Shown here one piece after another: positions 8,018 to 16,463 of a stretch of DNA of 64,000 bases. The notes below the pieces were generated by a model. It saw nothing but the letters and a program-made list of their open reading frames with translations, did no database searches and was not told where the DNA came from. Position 1 is the stretch's first letter. Each line of letters opens with the position of its first letter. Source of the stretch: Verrucomicrobiota bacterium (GTDB lineage: Bacteria; Verrucomicrobiota; Verrucomicrobiia; Chthoniobacterales; UBA10450); the NCBI GenBank assembly GCA_003219415.1, contig QHOS01000019.1, forward strand, positions 1 through 64,000, in the 5' to 3' direction. Both the position numbers and the translations under genes were made by a program.

Positions 8018-9442
8018 TTACCCAGAGCTCGTGCGCGGGGTGAGTTTTTGGCCTTCTTTCGTATCGCGCACCTCCCAGCCCAGCGCGGAAATTTGATCCC
8101 GCAGTTCATCGCTTCGTTTCCAATGTTTTTCGCGTCGCGCGTTCTGCCGCTCCTCTCCGAGTTGCGCCACTTCGGCCGGTACTGCGACCTCCGACTCGCT
8201 TTCGAGTTCGAGAACAGTGTTGATTCGGCTCCACCAATTGAGCCATGCGTTTGCCGTCGCGCCGTCGAGTTTATTTTCGTCCATCGCACGATTCGTTTCG
8301 CGAATCGATTCGAACAGGAATCCCAGCGCCGCGGAAATGTTCAGATCGTCGTCCAGCGCATTCTCGAAGTCGGGTTCAATTGAACGTTGAACGTTCGGTG
8401 TTGAGCGTTGGACGTTTTCTTCTTTTGCGATTTCCCGGAGTCGCGCGAGCCATTCATCAATTCGACCTAACGATTCGCGCGCCTCTTTCATTCCCTCCCA
8501 GGTAAAATTGAGCGGCACTCGATAATGCACACGCAACAGCGCATAGCGAAGCTCGCGCCCGGTGTAACCTTTCGCGAGGACATCCGGCACGGTATAAAAG
8601 TTGCCTAACGACTTCGCCATTTTCTGGCCATCGACCAGCAAATGCGCGCAATGCAGCCAGTAACGGACGAATTTTTTTCCGGTCACGCCTTCGCTTTGTG
8701 CGATTTCCGCTTCGTGATGCGGGAAGATATTATCGACGCCGCCGCAATGGATATCGATCTGATCACCCAACAACGCAGTCGCCATCGCGCTGCACTCGAT
8801 GTGCCAGCCGGGCCGGCCCGGTCCCCATGGCGAGGCCCATTTTACGTCGCCGTCTTCTTCGTCCCACGCTTTCCACAGCGCGAAATCCCCGATGTGTTCC
8901 TTGTCGTATTCGTCATGCTTCACGCGTCCTGTCGATTGCAATTGAGTGAGATCGAAGTGCGCGAGCTTGCCGTAATTCGGAAATTTGTTGATACGAAAAT
9001 AAACTGATTTGTCGTCCGCCTGGTAAGCCAGGCCGCGTGCAATAAGCTCGCGGATCATGTCGATCATCCTATCGACGTAACGCTGGTTGGTGGCAGCAGG
9101 GAATTCATCTGCGCGTTTGATCCGCAACGTCTCGGAATCTTCAACGAACGCCTGTTTGAATTGCTCGGTGAATTTCGCCAGCGGCACCTTTGCTTCCCGC
9201 GCGCCGCGAATCGTCTTGTCATCTACATCGGTGATGTTCATCACCCGATGCACCTTGTAACCGCGCAGCTCCAGATGACGCTGAAGCAAATCCTCGAAGA
9301 TGTAAGCGCGAAAATTTCCGATGTGTGCGCGGCTATAGACGGTTGGCCCGCAAGTGTAGATGCTGACTGCGTGCCCGGCCGAATCGCGCGCTTCGAACTC
9401 TTCGATCCTGCGCGAGTAGGTGTTAAAGAAGCGCATTGTCAT
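8018..9442 (-). CDS. cysS: cysteinyl-tRNA synthetase
   Basis: CysRS charges tRNA-Cys with cysteine. The 474-residue protein has the class I signatures: zinc-ligand start TCGPTVYSRAHIGNFRAY (HIGN replaces HIGH), zinc-site residues in PGWHIECSAMA and HHEAEIAQSE, and KMAKSLGN in place of KMSKS. The C-terminal anticodon-binding region carries an extra stretch NVQRSTPNVQRS encoded by an inserted DNA repeat at 8379-8416. ATG 9442 (MTMRFF) overlaps another repeat element that begins at 9438; ATG 9436 (MRFF) is equally possible. ispF lies upstream on the same strand, the beta-helix gene downstream. Confidence 0.95.
   Translation of the reverse strand: MTMRFFNTYSRRIEEFEARDSAGHAVSIYTCGPTVYSRAHIGNFRAYIFEDLLQRHLELRGYKVHRVMNITDVDDKTIRGAREAKVPLAKFTEQFKQAFVEDSETLRIKRADEFPAATNQRYVDRMIDMIRELIARGLAYQADDKSVYFRINKFPNYGKLAHFDLTQLQSTGRVKHDEYDKEHIGDFALWKAWDEEDGDVKWASPWGPGRPGWHIECSAMATALLGDQIDIHCGGVDNIFPHHEAEIAQSEGVTGKKFVRYWLHCAHLLVDGQKMAKSLGNFYTVPDVLAKGYTGRELRYALLRVHYRVPLNFTWEGMKEARESLGRIDEWLARLREIAKEENVQRSTPNVQRSIEPDFENALDDDLNISAALGFLFESIRETNRAMDENKLDGATANAWLNWWSRINTVLELESESEVAVPAEVAQLGEERQNARREKHWKRSDELRDQISALGWEVRDTKEGQKLTPRTSSG
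8379..8416. repeat. AACGTCCAACGCTCAAC-word repeat inserted in frame in cysS
   Basis: On the minus strand the tract is built from near-identical words AACGTCCAACGCTCAAC and AACGTTCAACGTTCAA, translated in frame as NVQRSTPNVQRS. The same word family makes up the mutY/rnhC intergenic region (16464-16582). It interrupts a poorly conserved part of CysRS without breaking the frame. Confidence 0.75.
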
Positions 9443-9518
9443 GTCGAGCGAACTCGAGACATCTCTCGATTAATAGATAAGAGATTCCTCGATCCGCTGC
9501 GCTCCGCTCGGAATGACA
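9438..9518. repeat. dispersed inverted repeat TGTCATGTCGAG...CTCGGAATGACA, copy 1
   Basis: An 81-base element with complementary ends and internal arms CGAGACATCTC and GAGATTCCTCGA. A near-identical copy lies at 11010-11096. This copy fills the ispF-cysS gap and includes the proposed cysS start codon. Confidence 0.8.
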
Positions 9519-9524
9519 AACGAT

Positions 9525-10001
9525 TCATTTTTGCTCAACGGTTGCCACCGCCATTGCGGCAATGCCCTCGCCGCGCCCGATGAATCCGAGCTTTTCATTT
9601 GTCGTAGCTTTGATGCTCAGATCCGATTCGCTACTATCGATGGCGGAGGCAATTTTCTTCCGCATCGCGGAAACGTGCGGCGCGATCTTCGGTTCTTCAG
9701 CGATAATAGTTGCATCGATGTTGAGCACGCGGGCTTTCTTTTCGGCAAGCAATTTACTCACCTGCTTCAAAATCTGGATGCTGCTAATCCCGCGAATAGA
9801 CTGGTCCGTGTTCGGGAAATGCTGACCAATATCGCCGGCGCCGATCGCGCCCAATAATGCGTCTGCGATCGCGTGAGACAAGACGTCTGCGTCTGAATGT
9901 CCTTCCAGTCCGCGGAAGTGCGCAATCTCGATGCCGCCAAGGATCAGTTTTCGGCCTTCAGCGAGGCGATGCACGTCGTAGCCAATTCCGCATCGAATCA
10001 T
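9525..10001 (-). CDS. ispF: 2-C-methyl-D-erythritol 2,4-cyclodiphosphate synthase
   Basis: IspF cyclises CDP-methylerythritol 2-phosphate to MEcPP in the MEP pathway. The 158-residue product starts MIRCGIGYDVHRLAEGRKLILGGIEI with the metal ligands DVH at the start, has GHSDADVLSHAIADALLGA with the third ligand His, and ends with TTNEKLGFIGRGEGIAAMAV, all strongly conserved. Length and start (ATG 10001) are typical. No ispD is adjacent, although ispD-ispF pairs are common; cysS follows after a repeat element. Confidence 0.97.
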   Translation of the reverse strand: MIRCGIGYDVHRLAEGRKLILGGIEIAHFRGLEGHSDADVLSHAIADALLGAIGAGDIGQHFPNTDQSIRGISSIQILKQVSKLLAEKKARVLNIDATIIAEEPKIAPHVSAMRKKIASAIDSSESDLSIKATTNEKLGFIGRGEGIAAMAVATVEQK

Positions 10002-10016
10002 GGGCTTCGCCGCGTT

Positions 10017-10163
10017 AAATCGTTGAAGAGTTGAAGCGTTGAATCGTAAATCCGATGCAACTCCAAAAGGTTCCGCGAGCGAGACGATGTAACGGTATAA
10101 CGAGTCACCCAGATTGCTCGTGCTTCATGCTTGGCCATTAATTCATTCGTCATTTGCGCTCAT
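10017..10163. repeat. two short word-repeat tracts upstream of ispF
   Basis: The gap between ispF and the inositol-phosphatase gene contains a GTTGAA-word tract (10021-10044, related to tracts at 10930, 31508 and 43300) and an ATTCGTCATTTGCGCTCATCATTT tract near 10140-10163 related to the ATGACAAATGACGAA element at 49571. No gene is seen. Confidence 0.5.
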
Positions 10164-10169
10164 CATTTA

Positions 10170-10916
10170 TCACAGTTTGAGATTAATCACGCCATTTGAC
10201 GCAACAATACTGTATTTGTCTTTCATATCCGCACGCGGGCGAAGGTCGACAGTTCCGCCGGCGTTTTCAACCAGTAGCCACCCGGCTGCGATGTCCCAAA
10301 GACTGATTCCCTGCTCAATGTAAGCGTCGAGTCGTCCGCAGGCGACATAAGCCATGTCGAGCGCAGCGCTGCCGAGTACTCGGCATTTGCGCACACGATG
10401 AACCATTTGTTGGAGCAACGGGAAATTTGCGTTGATCGTCTCACCGGTCTTGGCGAGCCCGACAGAGACCACTGCTTCAGCAAGGTCCGCGCGGTCGCTT
10501 ACGTGAAGCGGATTGCCATTGAGCTTTGGAGTCTCGCCTTTTTGCCCCTTCCACATTTCCCGGCGGATTGGGTCGTAAATAACACCGACCGTGACCTCAT
10601 TGCGAAAGCGCAGCGCAATCGAAACGCAAAAATGTGGAATCCCATAGAAATAATTCACGGTGCCATCAAGCGGATCGACGATCCATTGGTGCTCGCTGGA
10701 TTGATCACCCACGATTCCTTCTTCGCCATAAAGCGCGTGTTTTGGAAATTCTTTGAGAAGCAGCTTCGTAATTAACTCCTGTGTCTGAATATCGATCGCC
10801 AGCTTGATGTCGTGCGCCGCAACGGCATGGACCTGCTGCGGGCGGCCGAAATTTTTGCGAAGCAACTTTCCGGCAGCGCGCGCTGCCTTTTCAGCGGCAT
10901 CGAGATAATGCTTCAT
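10170..10916 (-). CDS. suhB: inositol monophosphatase family protein (SuhB-like)
   Basis: This Mg-dependent phosphatase family hydrolyses inositol 1-phosphate and related sugar phosphates. The 248-residue product has the three signature motifs: LYGEEGIVG (first acidic pair), WIVDPLDGTVNYFYGIPHFCVS (DPxDGTxN motif) and SLWDIAAGWLLVENAGG (WDxAAG). Length is normal for the family and there is no signal peptide. Assignment to suhB proper, rather than another FIG-superfamily enzyme such as a histidinol-phosphate or CysQ-like phosphatase, rests only on overall similarity. ATG 10916 begins MKHYLDAAEKAARAAGK. Confidence 0.85.
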   Translation of the reverse strand: MKHYLDAAEKAARAAGKLLRKNFGRPQQVHAVAAHDIKLAIDIQTQELITKLLLKEFPKHALYGEEGIVGDQSSEHQWIVDPLDGTVNYFYGIPHFCVSIALRFRNEVTVGVIYDPIRREMWKGQKGETPKLNGNPLHVSDRADLAEAVVSVGLAKTGETINANFPLLQQMVHRVRKCRVLGSAALDMAYVACGRLDAYIEQGISLWDIAAGWLLVENAGGTVDLRPRADMKDKYSIVASNGVINLKL

Positions 10917-10929
10917 CGCGAAGTTGACC

Positions 10930-10992
10930 CGTTGAATGTTGAGAAGGTTGAGTAGTTTCCGCTCAGCTGCTCAACCTCTCAACTCCTCAACC
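10930..10992. repeat. GTTGAG-word inverted repeat
   Basis: The left arm, with words GTTGAATGTTGAGAAGGTTGAG, is mirrored by CTCAACCTCTCAACTCCTCAAC, giving a long imperfect hairpin just upstream of the inositol-phosphatase start. Confidence 0.65.
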
Positions 10993-11009
10993 ACAAAAGC
11001 CTGTTTGGC

Positions 11010-11096
11010 TTTGTCATGTCGAGCAAAGTCGAGACATCTCGATTTTCTTTTCTGAATCACGATCAGAGATTCCTCGACTACGCTCGGAATGACAAA
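11010..11096. repeat. dispersed inverted repeat TTTGTCATGTCGAG...CTCGGAATGACAAA, copy 2
   Basis: Same family as 9438-9518, with perfect 8-base ends TTTGTCAT/ATGACAAA and inner arms GTCGAGACATCTC and GAGATTCCTCGAC. Confidence 0.8.
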
Positions 11097-11107
11097 GCGC
11101 ACACAAT

Positions 11108-11142
11108 AAAAAAACCGGGAGGAAAATAAATTCTCCTCCCGG
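11108..11142 (-). terminator. intrinsic terminator downstream of the 18-residue ORF
   Basis: On the minus strand a perfect 9-bp GC-rich stem (CCGGGAGGA/TCCTCCCGG, 10-base loop) is followed directly by seven T. The only minus-strand gene that it can serve closely is the small ORF at 11202-11258, or coaB further upstream. Confidence 0.85.
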
Positions 11143-11201
11143 GGTTGAAGTTAGGGTTGTGACTCCGAAAGCCTTCGGAGCCGTTAATCAAGCGTGGGGC
11201 G

Positions 11202-11258
11202 TTAATGCCTCTTTTTCTTCGCTGATTTTTTCTTTGCTGCTTTTTTCTTCTTCGCCAT
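11202..11258 (-). CDS. 18-residue lysine/alanine-rich peptide
   Basis: The reading frame encodes MAKKKKAAKKKSAKKKRH, 12 of its 18 residues being Lys, Arg or His. It resembles the C-terminal tails of bacterial histone-H1-like proteins, but no family assignment can be made. Support for it being a real gene: ATG 11258 is preceded by a G-rich Shine-Dalgarno-like AAAGGGGGG at about 10 bases; after the stop there is a perfect 7-bp hairpin (CTCCGAA/TTCGGAG, 11163-11180) and then a strong intrinsic terminator at 11108-11142. It could bind nucleic acid or the ribosome, or the transcript could be a small structured RNA in which the peptide is incidental. coaB ends at 11346, 88 bases upstream. Confidence 0.55.
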   Translation of the reverse strand: MAKKKKAAKKKSAKKKRH

Positions 11259-11345
11259 CGACTAATTCCCCCCTTTCATCCGCAACACGCGCGGAACTCT
11301 GTGAAGAGTTGGGAATGACTTCACTTATTCGAGTTCAGTTAATCG

Positions 11346-12002
11346 TCACATTTTTTTTGTCAAACATTTTGTTGCGAATTTTGAAAATATTTTTACAAGC
11401 TCGCGCGCGATAATTCTTTTTGGCGCGCGAGAAATTTTCTCTTTTTCGCCATTTCGAAACAAAATCGTCACTTCATTCACGTCGCTCTCCATTCCCGAAT
11501 TTGCGCCGCTGACATCGTTTGCAACGATGATGTCGCAATCCTTTTCGCGCAGCTTCTTCGCGGCATTTTCTTCCACGTGATCTGTTTCCGCAGCGAAACC
11601 TACGAGAAGAAATTGCCGGTCTTGCCGGTGACCTAACGAATCGAGAATGTCGCGCGTGGGAATCAGTTCGAGCGAAAACTTCTCGCCGTGCTTTTTGGTT
11701 TTAGTCGATGAAACGTTTGCCGGCTTGTAATCCGCGACCGCGGCGCACAAGACGCATATGTCAAACTGGTCCGCATGGTGGTGCACGGCTTCGAACATTT
11801 CGTCACTCGTCAAAACGGAAATCAGTTGTGCGCCGCGCGGCGCCTCGAGGTTCACCGGGCCTGAGATCAACGTGGCATGGTGCCCGTCAACCAGGGCCGC
11901 TTCGGCGATGGCGTAGCCCATTTTTCCAGATGAGCGATTCGAAATGTAACGAACCGGATCGATCGGCTCGCGCGTGGGCCCGGCCGTGATGAGGAATCTC
12001 AC
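11346..12002 (-). CDS. coaB: phosphopantothenate-cysteine ligase domain protein (stand-alone CoaB)
   Basis: CoaB joins 4'-phosphopantothenate to cysteine. The 218-residue product begins MRFLITAGPTREPIDPVRYISNRSSGKMGYA, the DFP C-terminal domain signature, and contains VLCAAVADYKPA, the NTP/phosphopantothenate-binding region, and IVANDVSG. In most bacteria this domain is fused behind CoaC as CoaBC; here it is a separate gene whose ATG overlaps the coaC stop (ATGA). The two proteins presumably form a complex. Confidence 0.93.
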   Translation of the reverse strand: MRFLITAGPTREPIDPVRYISNRSSGKMGYAIAEAALVDGHHATLISGPVNLEAPRGAQLISVLTSDEMFEAVHHHADQFDICVLCAAVADYKPANVSSTKTKKHGEKFSLELIPTRDILDSLGHRQDRQFLLVGFAAETDHVEENAAKKLREKDCDIIVANDVSGANSGMESDVNEVTILFRNGEKEKISRAPKRIIARELVKIFSKFATKCLTKKM

Positions 12003-12631
12003 GCGATCAAATTATCCTGGCGGGCAAGCAAGAACTCCGCGCGGAACGCGATGTCGTTGACTTTCCAGAGTCTGCCGACGCCTTCGTAGCCGCAGGCAAG
12101 CATTCCTTCTTCTGGTCCGATAAATTCAGCGCCGCGCGCTTTCAATTTTTCCACGTTATCCACAGTGGCAGGATGCTCCCACATTTTTCCATTCATGGCC
12201 GGCGCCAGCAGAATTGGGGCACGCGTCGCGAGTGCGATGGCTGCAAGCGGGTGATCGGCCAGTCCATGCGCAAGCTCGGCGATGATGTGCGCAGTCGCCG
12301 GAGCAATCAGGAGAAGGTTCGCGCGATCCGCCAGCTCAATGTGGCCGGGTCGCCAACTTTCTTTTTCGTCGAAGAAACTGGTGGTCACGGGATTTTTTGA
12401 AAGTGTCTGCAAAGTGAGTGGAGAAATAAATTCCGTCGCATCCCGCGTCATGACGACAAAAACTTCGTGGCCCTGTTTGACCAGCAGACTGGCGAGCTCG
12501 GAAGACTTGTACGCAGCAATCGATCCCGTCACTCCGAGCACGACGGTTTTCGTGCCCGGTCGAATGCGCACAACTTTCCGCGCGCTCGCTTTATCGCGTT
12601 TCCTTTTGGAATCTCTGCCTTCTGCAATCAT
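11999..12631 (-). CDS. coaC: phosphopantothenoylcysteine decarboxylase (stand-alone CoaC)
   Basis: CoaC is an FMN-dependent flavoprotein that decarboxylates phosphopantothenoylcysteine in coenzyme A synthesis. The product of 210 residues shows KTVVLGVTGSIAAYKSSELA (flavin-binding start), PGHIELADRANLLLIAPATAHIIAE with the active-site His region, LAPAMNGKMWEHPA (PxMNxxMW motif) and GMLACGYEGVGRL with the catalytic Cys. A basic N-terminal extension of about 27 residues precedes the core. ATG 12631 overlaps the gmk stop in an ATGA junction, supporting this start and coupled expression. Confidence 0.94.
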   Translation of the reverse strand: MIAEGRDSKRKRDKASARKVVRIRPGTKTVVLGVTGSIAAYKSSELASLLVKQGHEVFVVMTRDATEFISPLTLQTLSKNPVTTSFFDEKESWRPGHIELADRANLLLIAPATAHIIAELAHGLADHPLAAIALATRAPILLAPAMNGKMWEHPATVDNVEKLKARGAEFIGPEEGMLACGYEGVGRLWKVNDIAFRAEFLLARQDNLIA

Positions 12632-13239
12632 TTCTCGATCAAACGCCGGCTTAAATAGCCTTCTGCCTCCATGATCTGCCGGAATCTCCGCAAATCTTCC
12701 TCCATCGATCCACTGATAATAGTATAACGATAGTCGCGCCAGTGTTCCATTTCCCGGGCGGCGGTGGCCAGGCGCAAATCGATTTGCTCCACGGTTTCCG
12801 TTCCGCGATTTAGCAGGCGTTTTCGCAATTCCTCAAGATCGGGAGGCATAATAAACACGTCGGCCAGAGCATCCCGGATAAGAGGATCGCCGCAGTTCCG
12901 AATAACAGCGGCGCCCTGCGTATCGATGTCGATCAAAACATTCCTTCCGCTTTTTAGATTTATTACGACCGGTTCGCGCAGGGTGCCATAACGGTCTCCG
13001 TGCACCTGCGCGTGCTCCAGAAAATCTCCCTTATCAGCTCGCTCGCGAAAATCTGCATCGGAAAGAAATTGATAATCTTCGCTGTCAATTTCGCCGGCGC
13101 GAGGCGCTCGCGTCGTACAGGAGACGGAATAAAAAAGATTAGGAGATTGACGAATCCTTTCCACGAGTGTGGTTTTACCCGCGCCCGATGGAGCAGAAAC
13201 CACAAAAAGAATTCCGCGGCGGCTGAATTTTTTACTCAA
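12628..13239 (-). CDS. gmk: guanylate kinase
   Basis: Gmk phosphorylates GMP to GDP. The 203-residue protein has the P-loop SAPSGAGKTTLVERI (about 15-29), the GMP-binding block SVSCTTRAPRAGEIDSEDYQFLS, FLEHAQVHGDRYGT and the NVLIDIDTQGAAVIR strand. The start is TTG 13239, which lies inside the 3' end of yicC (8-base overlap); no other initiation codon precedes the P-loop region closely. The order yicC-gmk is conserved in many bacteria. Confidence 0.96.
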   Translation of the reverse strand: MSKKFSRRGILFVVSAPSGAGKTTLVERIRQSPNLFYSVSCTTRAPRAGEIDSEDYQFLSDADFRERADKGDFLEHAQVHGDRYGTLREPVVINLKSGRNVLIDIDTQGAAVIRNCGDPLIRDALADVFIMPPDLEELRKRLLNRGTETVEQIDLRLATAAREMEHWRDYRYTIISGSMEEDLRRFRQIMEAEGYLSRRLIEK

Positions 13240-14107
13240 GATTTTGGGCTTGCTCGCGAATCTTCTCTAGTTCCGCCTTGCAGGCGATGACGCGCTGGGA
13301 GATTGCGGCGTCATTTGCTTTTGCGCCAAGCGTGTTGAGCTCGCGAAACATTTCCTGGGTGATGAATTCCAGAGTGCGCCCGACCGGTTCTTTGCTGCGC
13401 AGATGGTGCGCAAACTGGGCGAGATGACTTTCAAGACGCGTTAGTTCCTCCGAAACATCTGCGCGATCGGCAAAGAATGAGATCTCTTTCAACAGACGCT
13501 CATCGTCACTGGCAATCGGCAAGCCAGCCTTTTGGATGCGATCGAGAAGGACGGCACGATATCGTTTCACCACATCGGGATGAAACGCGTGGATTTCTTT
13601 GAGTTTTCTACGGATTGCTTTCAGGCGATGGATCAAATCCTTGGCCAGATGTTTCCCCTCGCGTTCTCGCATTTTAATTAAATCTGAGAGGGCACCGCGC
13701 AGCGCGCGATCGATCGCCGGCCATGCTTCTTCCGCGTTCAAGGCCTGTTCAGGAAAACGCATCACTCCCGGGGCCTGCAGGATTGTGCTGATCGTGATCT
13801 CGCCGGGGGCATTCAACTCCTTTTGCAATGCACGCATCGCTTCGTGATAAGAGCGCGCCAACTCGGTATCGAGCGCCAGGTTTCGCGCGCCGTTGGGGCT
13901 ACTGTGGAGAGCAATTGTGGCGTTGGTCCGGCCGCGCGAGATATTTTCATTGATCGTCTGGCGAATACGCGGTTCGAGTTCGGCCAGGTCGCGCGGCAGA
14001 TTGATCACGATATCGCTCTGCTTTCGGTTCACTGAATTGAGCTCCACGCTGAATTTTCTTCCGGCGTGGACCACTTCAGCGCGGCCATATCCAGTCATGC
14101 TTCTCAT
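13232..14107 (-). CDS. yicC: YicC-family endoribonuclease
   Basis: YicC-family proteins are endoribonucleases; in E. coli YicC takes part in decay of the small RNA RyhB. The 291-residue product starts MRSMTGYGRAEV, close to the typical MIRSMTGFG, and has VELNSVNRKQSDIVINLP and a C-terminal DUF1732 block EPVGRTLEFITQEMFRELNTLGAKANDAAISQRVIACKAELEKIREQ-like region. Length is normal. ATG 14107 is chosen, ATG 14098 is possible. It is first in the overlapping yicC-gmk-coaC-coaB chain. Confidence 0.93.
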   Translation of the reverse strand: MRSMTGYGRAEVVHAGRKFSVELNSVNRKQSDIVINLPRDLAELEPRIRQTINENISRGRTNATIALHSSPNGARNLALDTELARSYHEAMRALQKELNAPGEITISTILQAPGVMRFPEQALNAEEAWPAIDRALRGALSDLIKMREREGKHLAKDLIHRLKAIRRKLKEIHAFHPDVVKRYRAVLLDRIQKAGLPIASDDERLLKEISFFADRADVSEELTRLESHLAQFAHHLRSKEPVGRTLEFITQEMFRELNTLGAKANDAAISQRVIACKAELEKIREQAQNLE

Positions 14108-14218
14108 ATTCGATGCAAAAGTTTATGCCAGAGAAACGCCCAACGTTCAATGGAAAGCAGTAAAAGCGAAGCGGGGACGAACCGTTGAAAAGCACCGGGG
14201 CATCCGTTATGCACGCGT

Positions 14219-15460
14219 GTGAACCACTGGCAGCAGGAGCTTATTGCAGGCGCCATCTTCGCAATCACCTACGTTCTCATCAGCGGCCGGCAACTCAAGA
14301 TTCTGCCCTTGAATCGCCCCGCCGCGGCCTTGTTAGGCGCGGTACTAATGATTGCGACTGGGGTGATGACACCCGAGCGCGCGTATCGCGCAATCAACTA
14401 CGACACATTGGTGCTGCTGTTGGGTATGATGCTCATCTCGGCCTACCTGGATCTCGCTCATTTTTTCGAATGGGCGGCGGAACTGGTTCTGAATTTCTCG
14501 CGAACTCCCGTGCATTTGCTGCTTTATGTCACGCTCACTTCGGGAATTCTCTCGGCGCTGTTAGTGAACGACACAATTTGCCTGATGCTCACCCCGCTCG
14601 TCGTGGCTGTTATCAGGCGCGGCAAGCTGCCCCTTCTGCCATACCTCGTTGCGCTCGCGACCAGCGCAAATATTGGCAGTGTGGCCACGCTGGTCGGGAA
14701 TCCGCAAAATATGATCATTGGACACTTCTCGCACATCTCCTTTCCGGAATTTTCGCGGTCGCTCCTGCCGGCGGCCGCTGTTGGGCTGGCAATCAATTTT
14801 TTCATTTTGCGTTTTGGTTTTCGAAAAATGTTGCGCGTGACAGCGATTGATCGGGCCGACTACCCGGCCCCAAAACTGGAGAGCGGCTTGTTCGCGCTTG
14901 TTTGTGTTGTGTTGGTGTCGATCTTTGGCGGTTTCTTAGCCGGCCTGAACCTGGCGTGGACAGCGATGGCTGGGGCGGCACTTGTGATGGTACTCGCGCG
15001 ACGCGACACGCACGGGGTGCTGAAGCTGGTCGACTGGCATCTGCTCCTTTTTTTCGCGGCGCTCTTCATCGTAGTCGATGGCTTAAGCGATACCGGCCTG
15101 CCAGATGCGATTTACTCGCGGTTGCAACCGATCTTCGGATCAAGCGCGCCGGCGCAGGCATGGAATCTCACCTGGTTTTCCGTGGTCGGATCGAACGTTT
15201 TCTCAAACGTGCCGTTCGTGTTGGTGGCAGGAAACTGGATCGCGCGATTAGCGGAACCGGCTTTGATGTGGAAGGTGCTCGCGCTTTCGACGACGTTTGG
15301 TGGCAATCTCACTATCGTGGGTTCGGTCGCGAACATGATCGTGGTTGAATCAGCGCGCGATCATATCCAGGTCGGTTTTTGGGATTACGCGCGCTTTGGA
15401 ATTCCTATTACCGTTCTGACGACCGCCGCCGGTGTGACCGTGTTGCTGGTCTTGCGCTAA
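14219..15460 (+). CDS. SLC13/ArsB-type anion permease
   Basis: The 413-residue product is almost entirely hydrophobic with about 11 to 12 membrane spans. Ion-transporter-superfamily signatures are present twice, as expected for the inverted-repeat fold: [16 protein letters not shown] with [20 protein letters not shown] in the first half, and [12 protein letters not shown] with [21 protein letters not shown] in the second. This pattern fits the ArsB/NhaD/SLC13 group; substrate (dicarboxylate, sulfate, arsenite or Na+/H+) cannot be assigned. The start is GTG 14219 (MNHWQQE). No ars genes are adjacent. Its last 53 bases overlap the 3' end of mutY on the opposite strand. Confidence 0.85.
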   Translation: MNHWQQELIAGAIFAITYVLISGRQLKILPLNRPAAALLGAVLMIATGVMTPERAYRAINYDTLVLLLGMMLISAYLDLAHFFEWAAELVLNFSRTPVHLLLYVTLTSGILSALLVNDTICLMLTPLVVAVIRRGKLPLLPYLVALATSANIGSVATLVGNPQNMIIGHFSHISFPEFSRSLLPAAAVGLAINFFILRFGFRKMLRVTAIDRADYPAPKLESGLFALVCVVLVSIFGGFLAGLNLAWTAMAGAALVMVLARRDTHGVLKLVDWHLLLFFAALFIVVDGLSDTGLPDAIYSRLQPIFGSSAPAQAWNLTWFSVVGSNVFSNVPFVLVAGNWIARLAEPALMWKVLALSTTFGGNLTIVGSVANMIVVESARDHIQVGFWDYARFGIPITVLTTAAGVTVLLVLR

Positions 15461-16451
15461 GAAGATCGACAATTGCGCGGCGATGAGGAGAAGGGATGGG
15501 GACCGATTCAATTCGGCGGATGGAAAACCAGTGCTGAGAACGATTGTCGATCTTCGGCGGGCGCTGGTGAAAAATGCGCAGCGTCACGCGATGATGCGTG
15601 AATGGAAACACGAACTTGTAAGCGGGACGTTGCCGCGAACTTGACGGCCTTAAGCCGTCAAGTTTGAGCGGTGGCAGTATCCACATGCCGTGCCAGCGTG
15701 CGGATGATTGTTCGAGAAGAACTCTGCCGTTATTAGTGACGAATGCGTGTGTTTCGATAAGTCGCTTGGTGCGCGGTCTAGATTTCTTGATTGGCAGCGC
15801 TTCCGGATTTTTAGCTCGGCAAAATTTTTTTACCGGACAGACGTTGCATTTGGGTCTGTCCGCTAGGCAAACCAGCGCGCCCAGATCGATAAGCGCGGAA
15901 TTGAAACGCGCTGCATTGCGGCTGGGAACAACTTGTGCGGCGCTCTCCCAGAGTTTTTCGCGGCCGATCGCGGAATCAATCGGGGCGCGCATGTCAAACA
16001 GGCGGGCGAGCAGACGCGCGGTATTCGTTTCGACAATTGGAACCGGTTGATGAAAAGCAAAAGTCGCGACTGCGTTCGCCGTATAGCGGCCAATGCCAGG
16101 CAATTTGCGAATCACTGCGATATCGCCGGGAAAGATTCCCATGTGTTGATCCTGCACAATCTTGGAGGCGGCATGAAGATTCCGGGCGCGGTTGTAATAG
16201 CCGAGACCTTGCCAGCCGTGGAGAACATCGTTTTGCGAAGCGCGCGCGACGGAAGCGAAGTCCGGAAATCGGCGAAGCCATTTATTATAATACGGGATCA
16301 CGGTGGCGACCTGGGTTTGCTGGAGCATGAACTCGGATACAAGGATCGCGTAAGGATCGCGGGTTTTGCGCCAAGGTAGATCGCGGCCATGGCGGCGAAA
16401 CCAGCGCAGGAGGGAGCGTCGGAACGCGCGAACGTCTTTTGGCGATGTCAC
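15408..16451 (-). CDS. mutY: A/G-specific adenine DNA glycosylase
   Basis: MutY removes adenine mispaired with 8-oxoguanine. Seen in order: [41 protein letters not shown] with the catalytic Glu of the SEFMLQQT motif, helix-hairpin-helix [16 protein letters not shown], the Asp-containing [14 protein letters not shown] region, four cluster cysteines (C in [19 protein letters not shown]) for 4Fe-4S, and a NUDIX-like C-terminal domain. GTG 16451 (TSPKDVRAF) is preferred because upstream in-frame codons (to 16493) are the word repeat at 16464 translated as DDERWTLDV. The 3' end is convergent with the permease gene. Confidence 0.94.
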   Translation of the reverse strand: MTSPKDVRAFRRSLLRWFRRHGRDLPWRKTRDPYAILVSEFMLQQTQVATVIPYYNKWLRRFPDFASVARASQNDVLHGWQGLGYYNRARNLHAASKIVQDQHMGIFPGDIAVIRKLPGIGRYTANAVATFAFHQPVPIVETNTARLLARLFDMRAPIDSAIGREKLWESAAQVVPSRNAARFNSALIDLGALVCLADRPKCNVCPVKKFCRAKNPEALPIKKSRPRTKRLIETHAFVTNNGRVLLEQSSARWHGMWILPPLKLDGLRPSSSRQRPAYKFVFPFTHHRVTLRIFHQRPPKIDNRSQHWFSIRRIESVPIPSPHRRAIVDLLSARPATRSHRRRSSER

Positions 16452-16463
16452 AATTTGAAAGCA

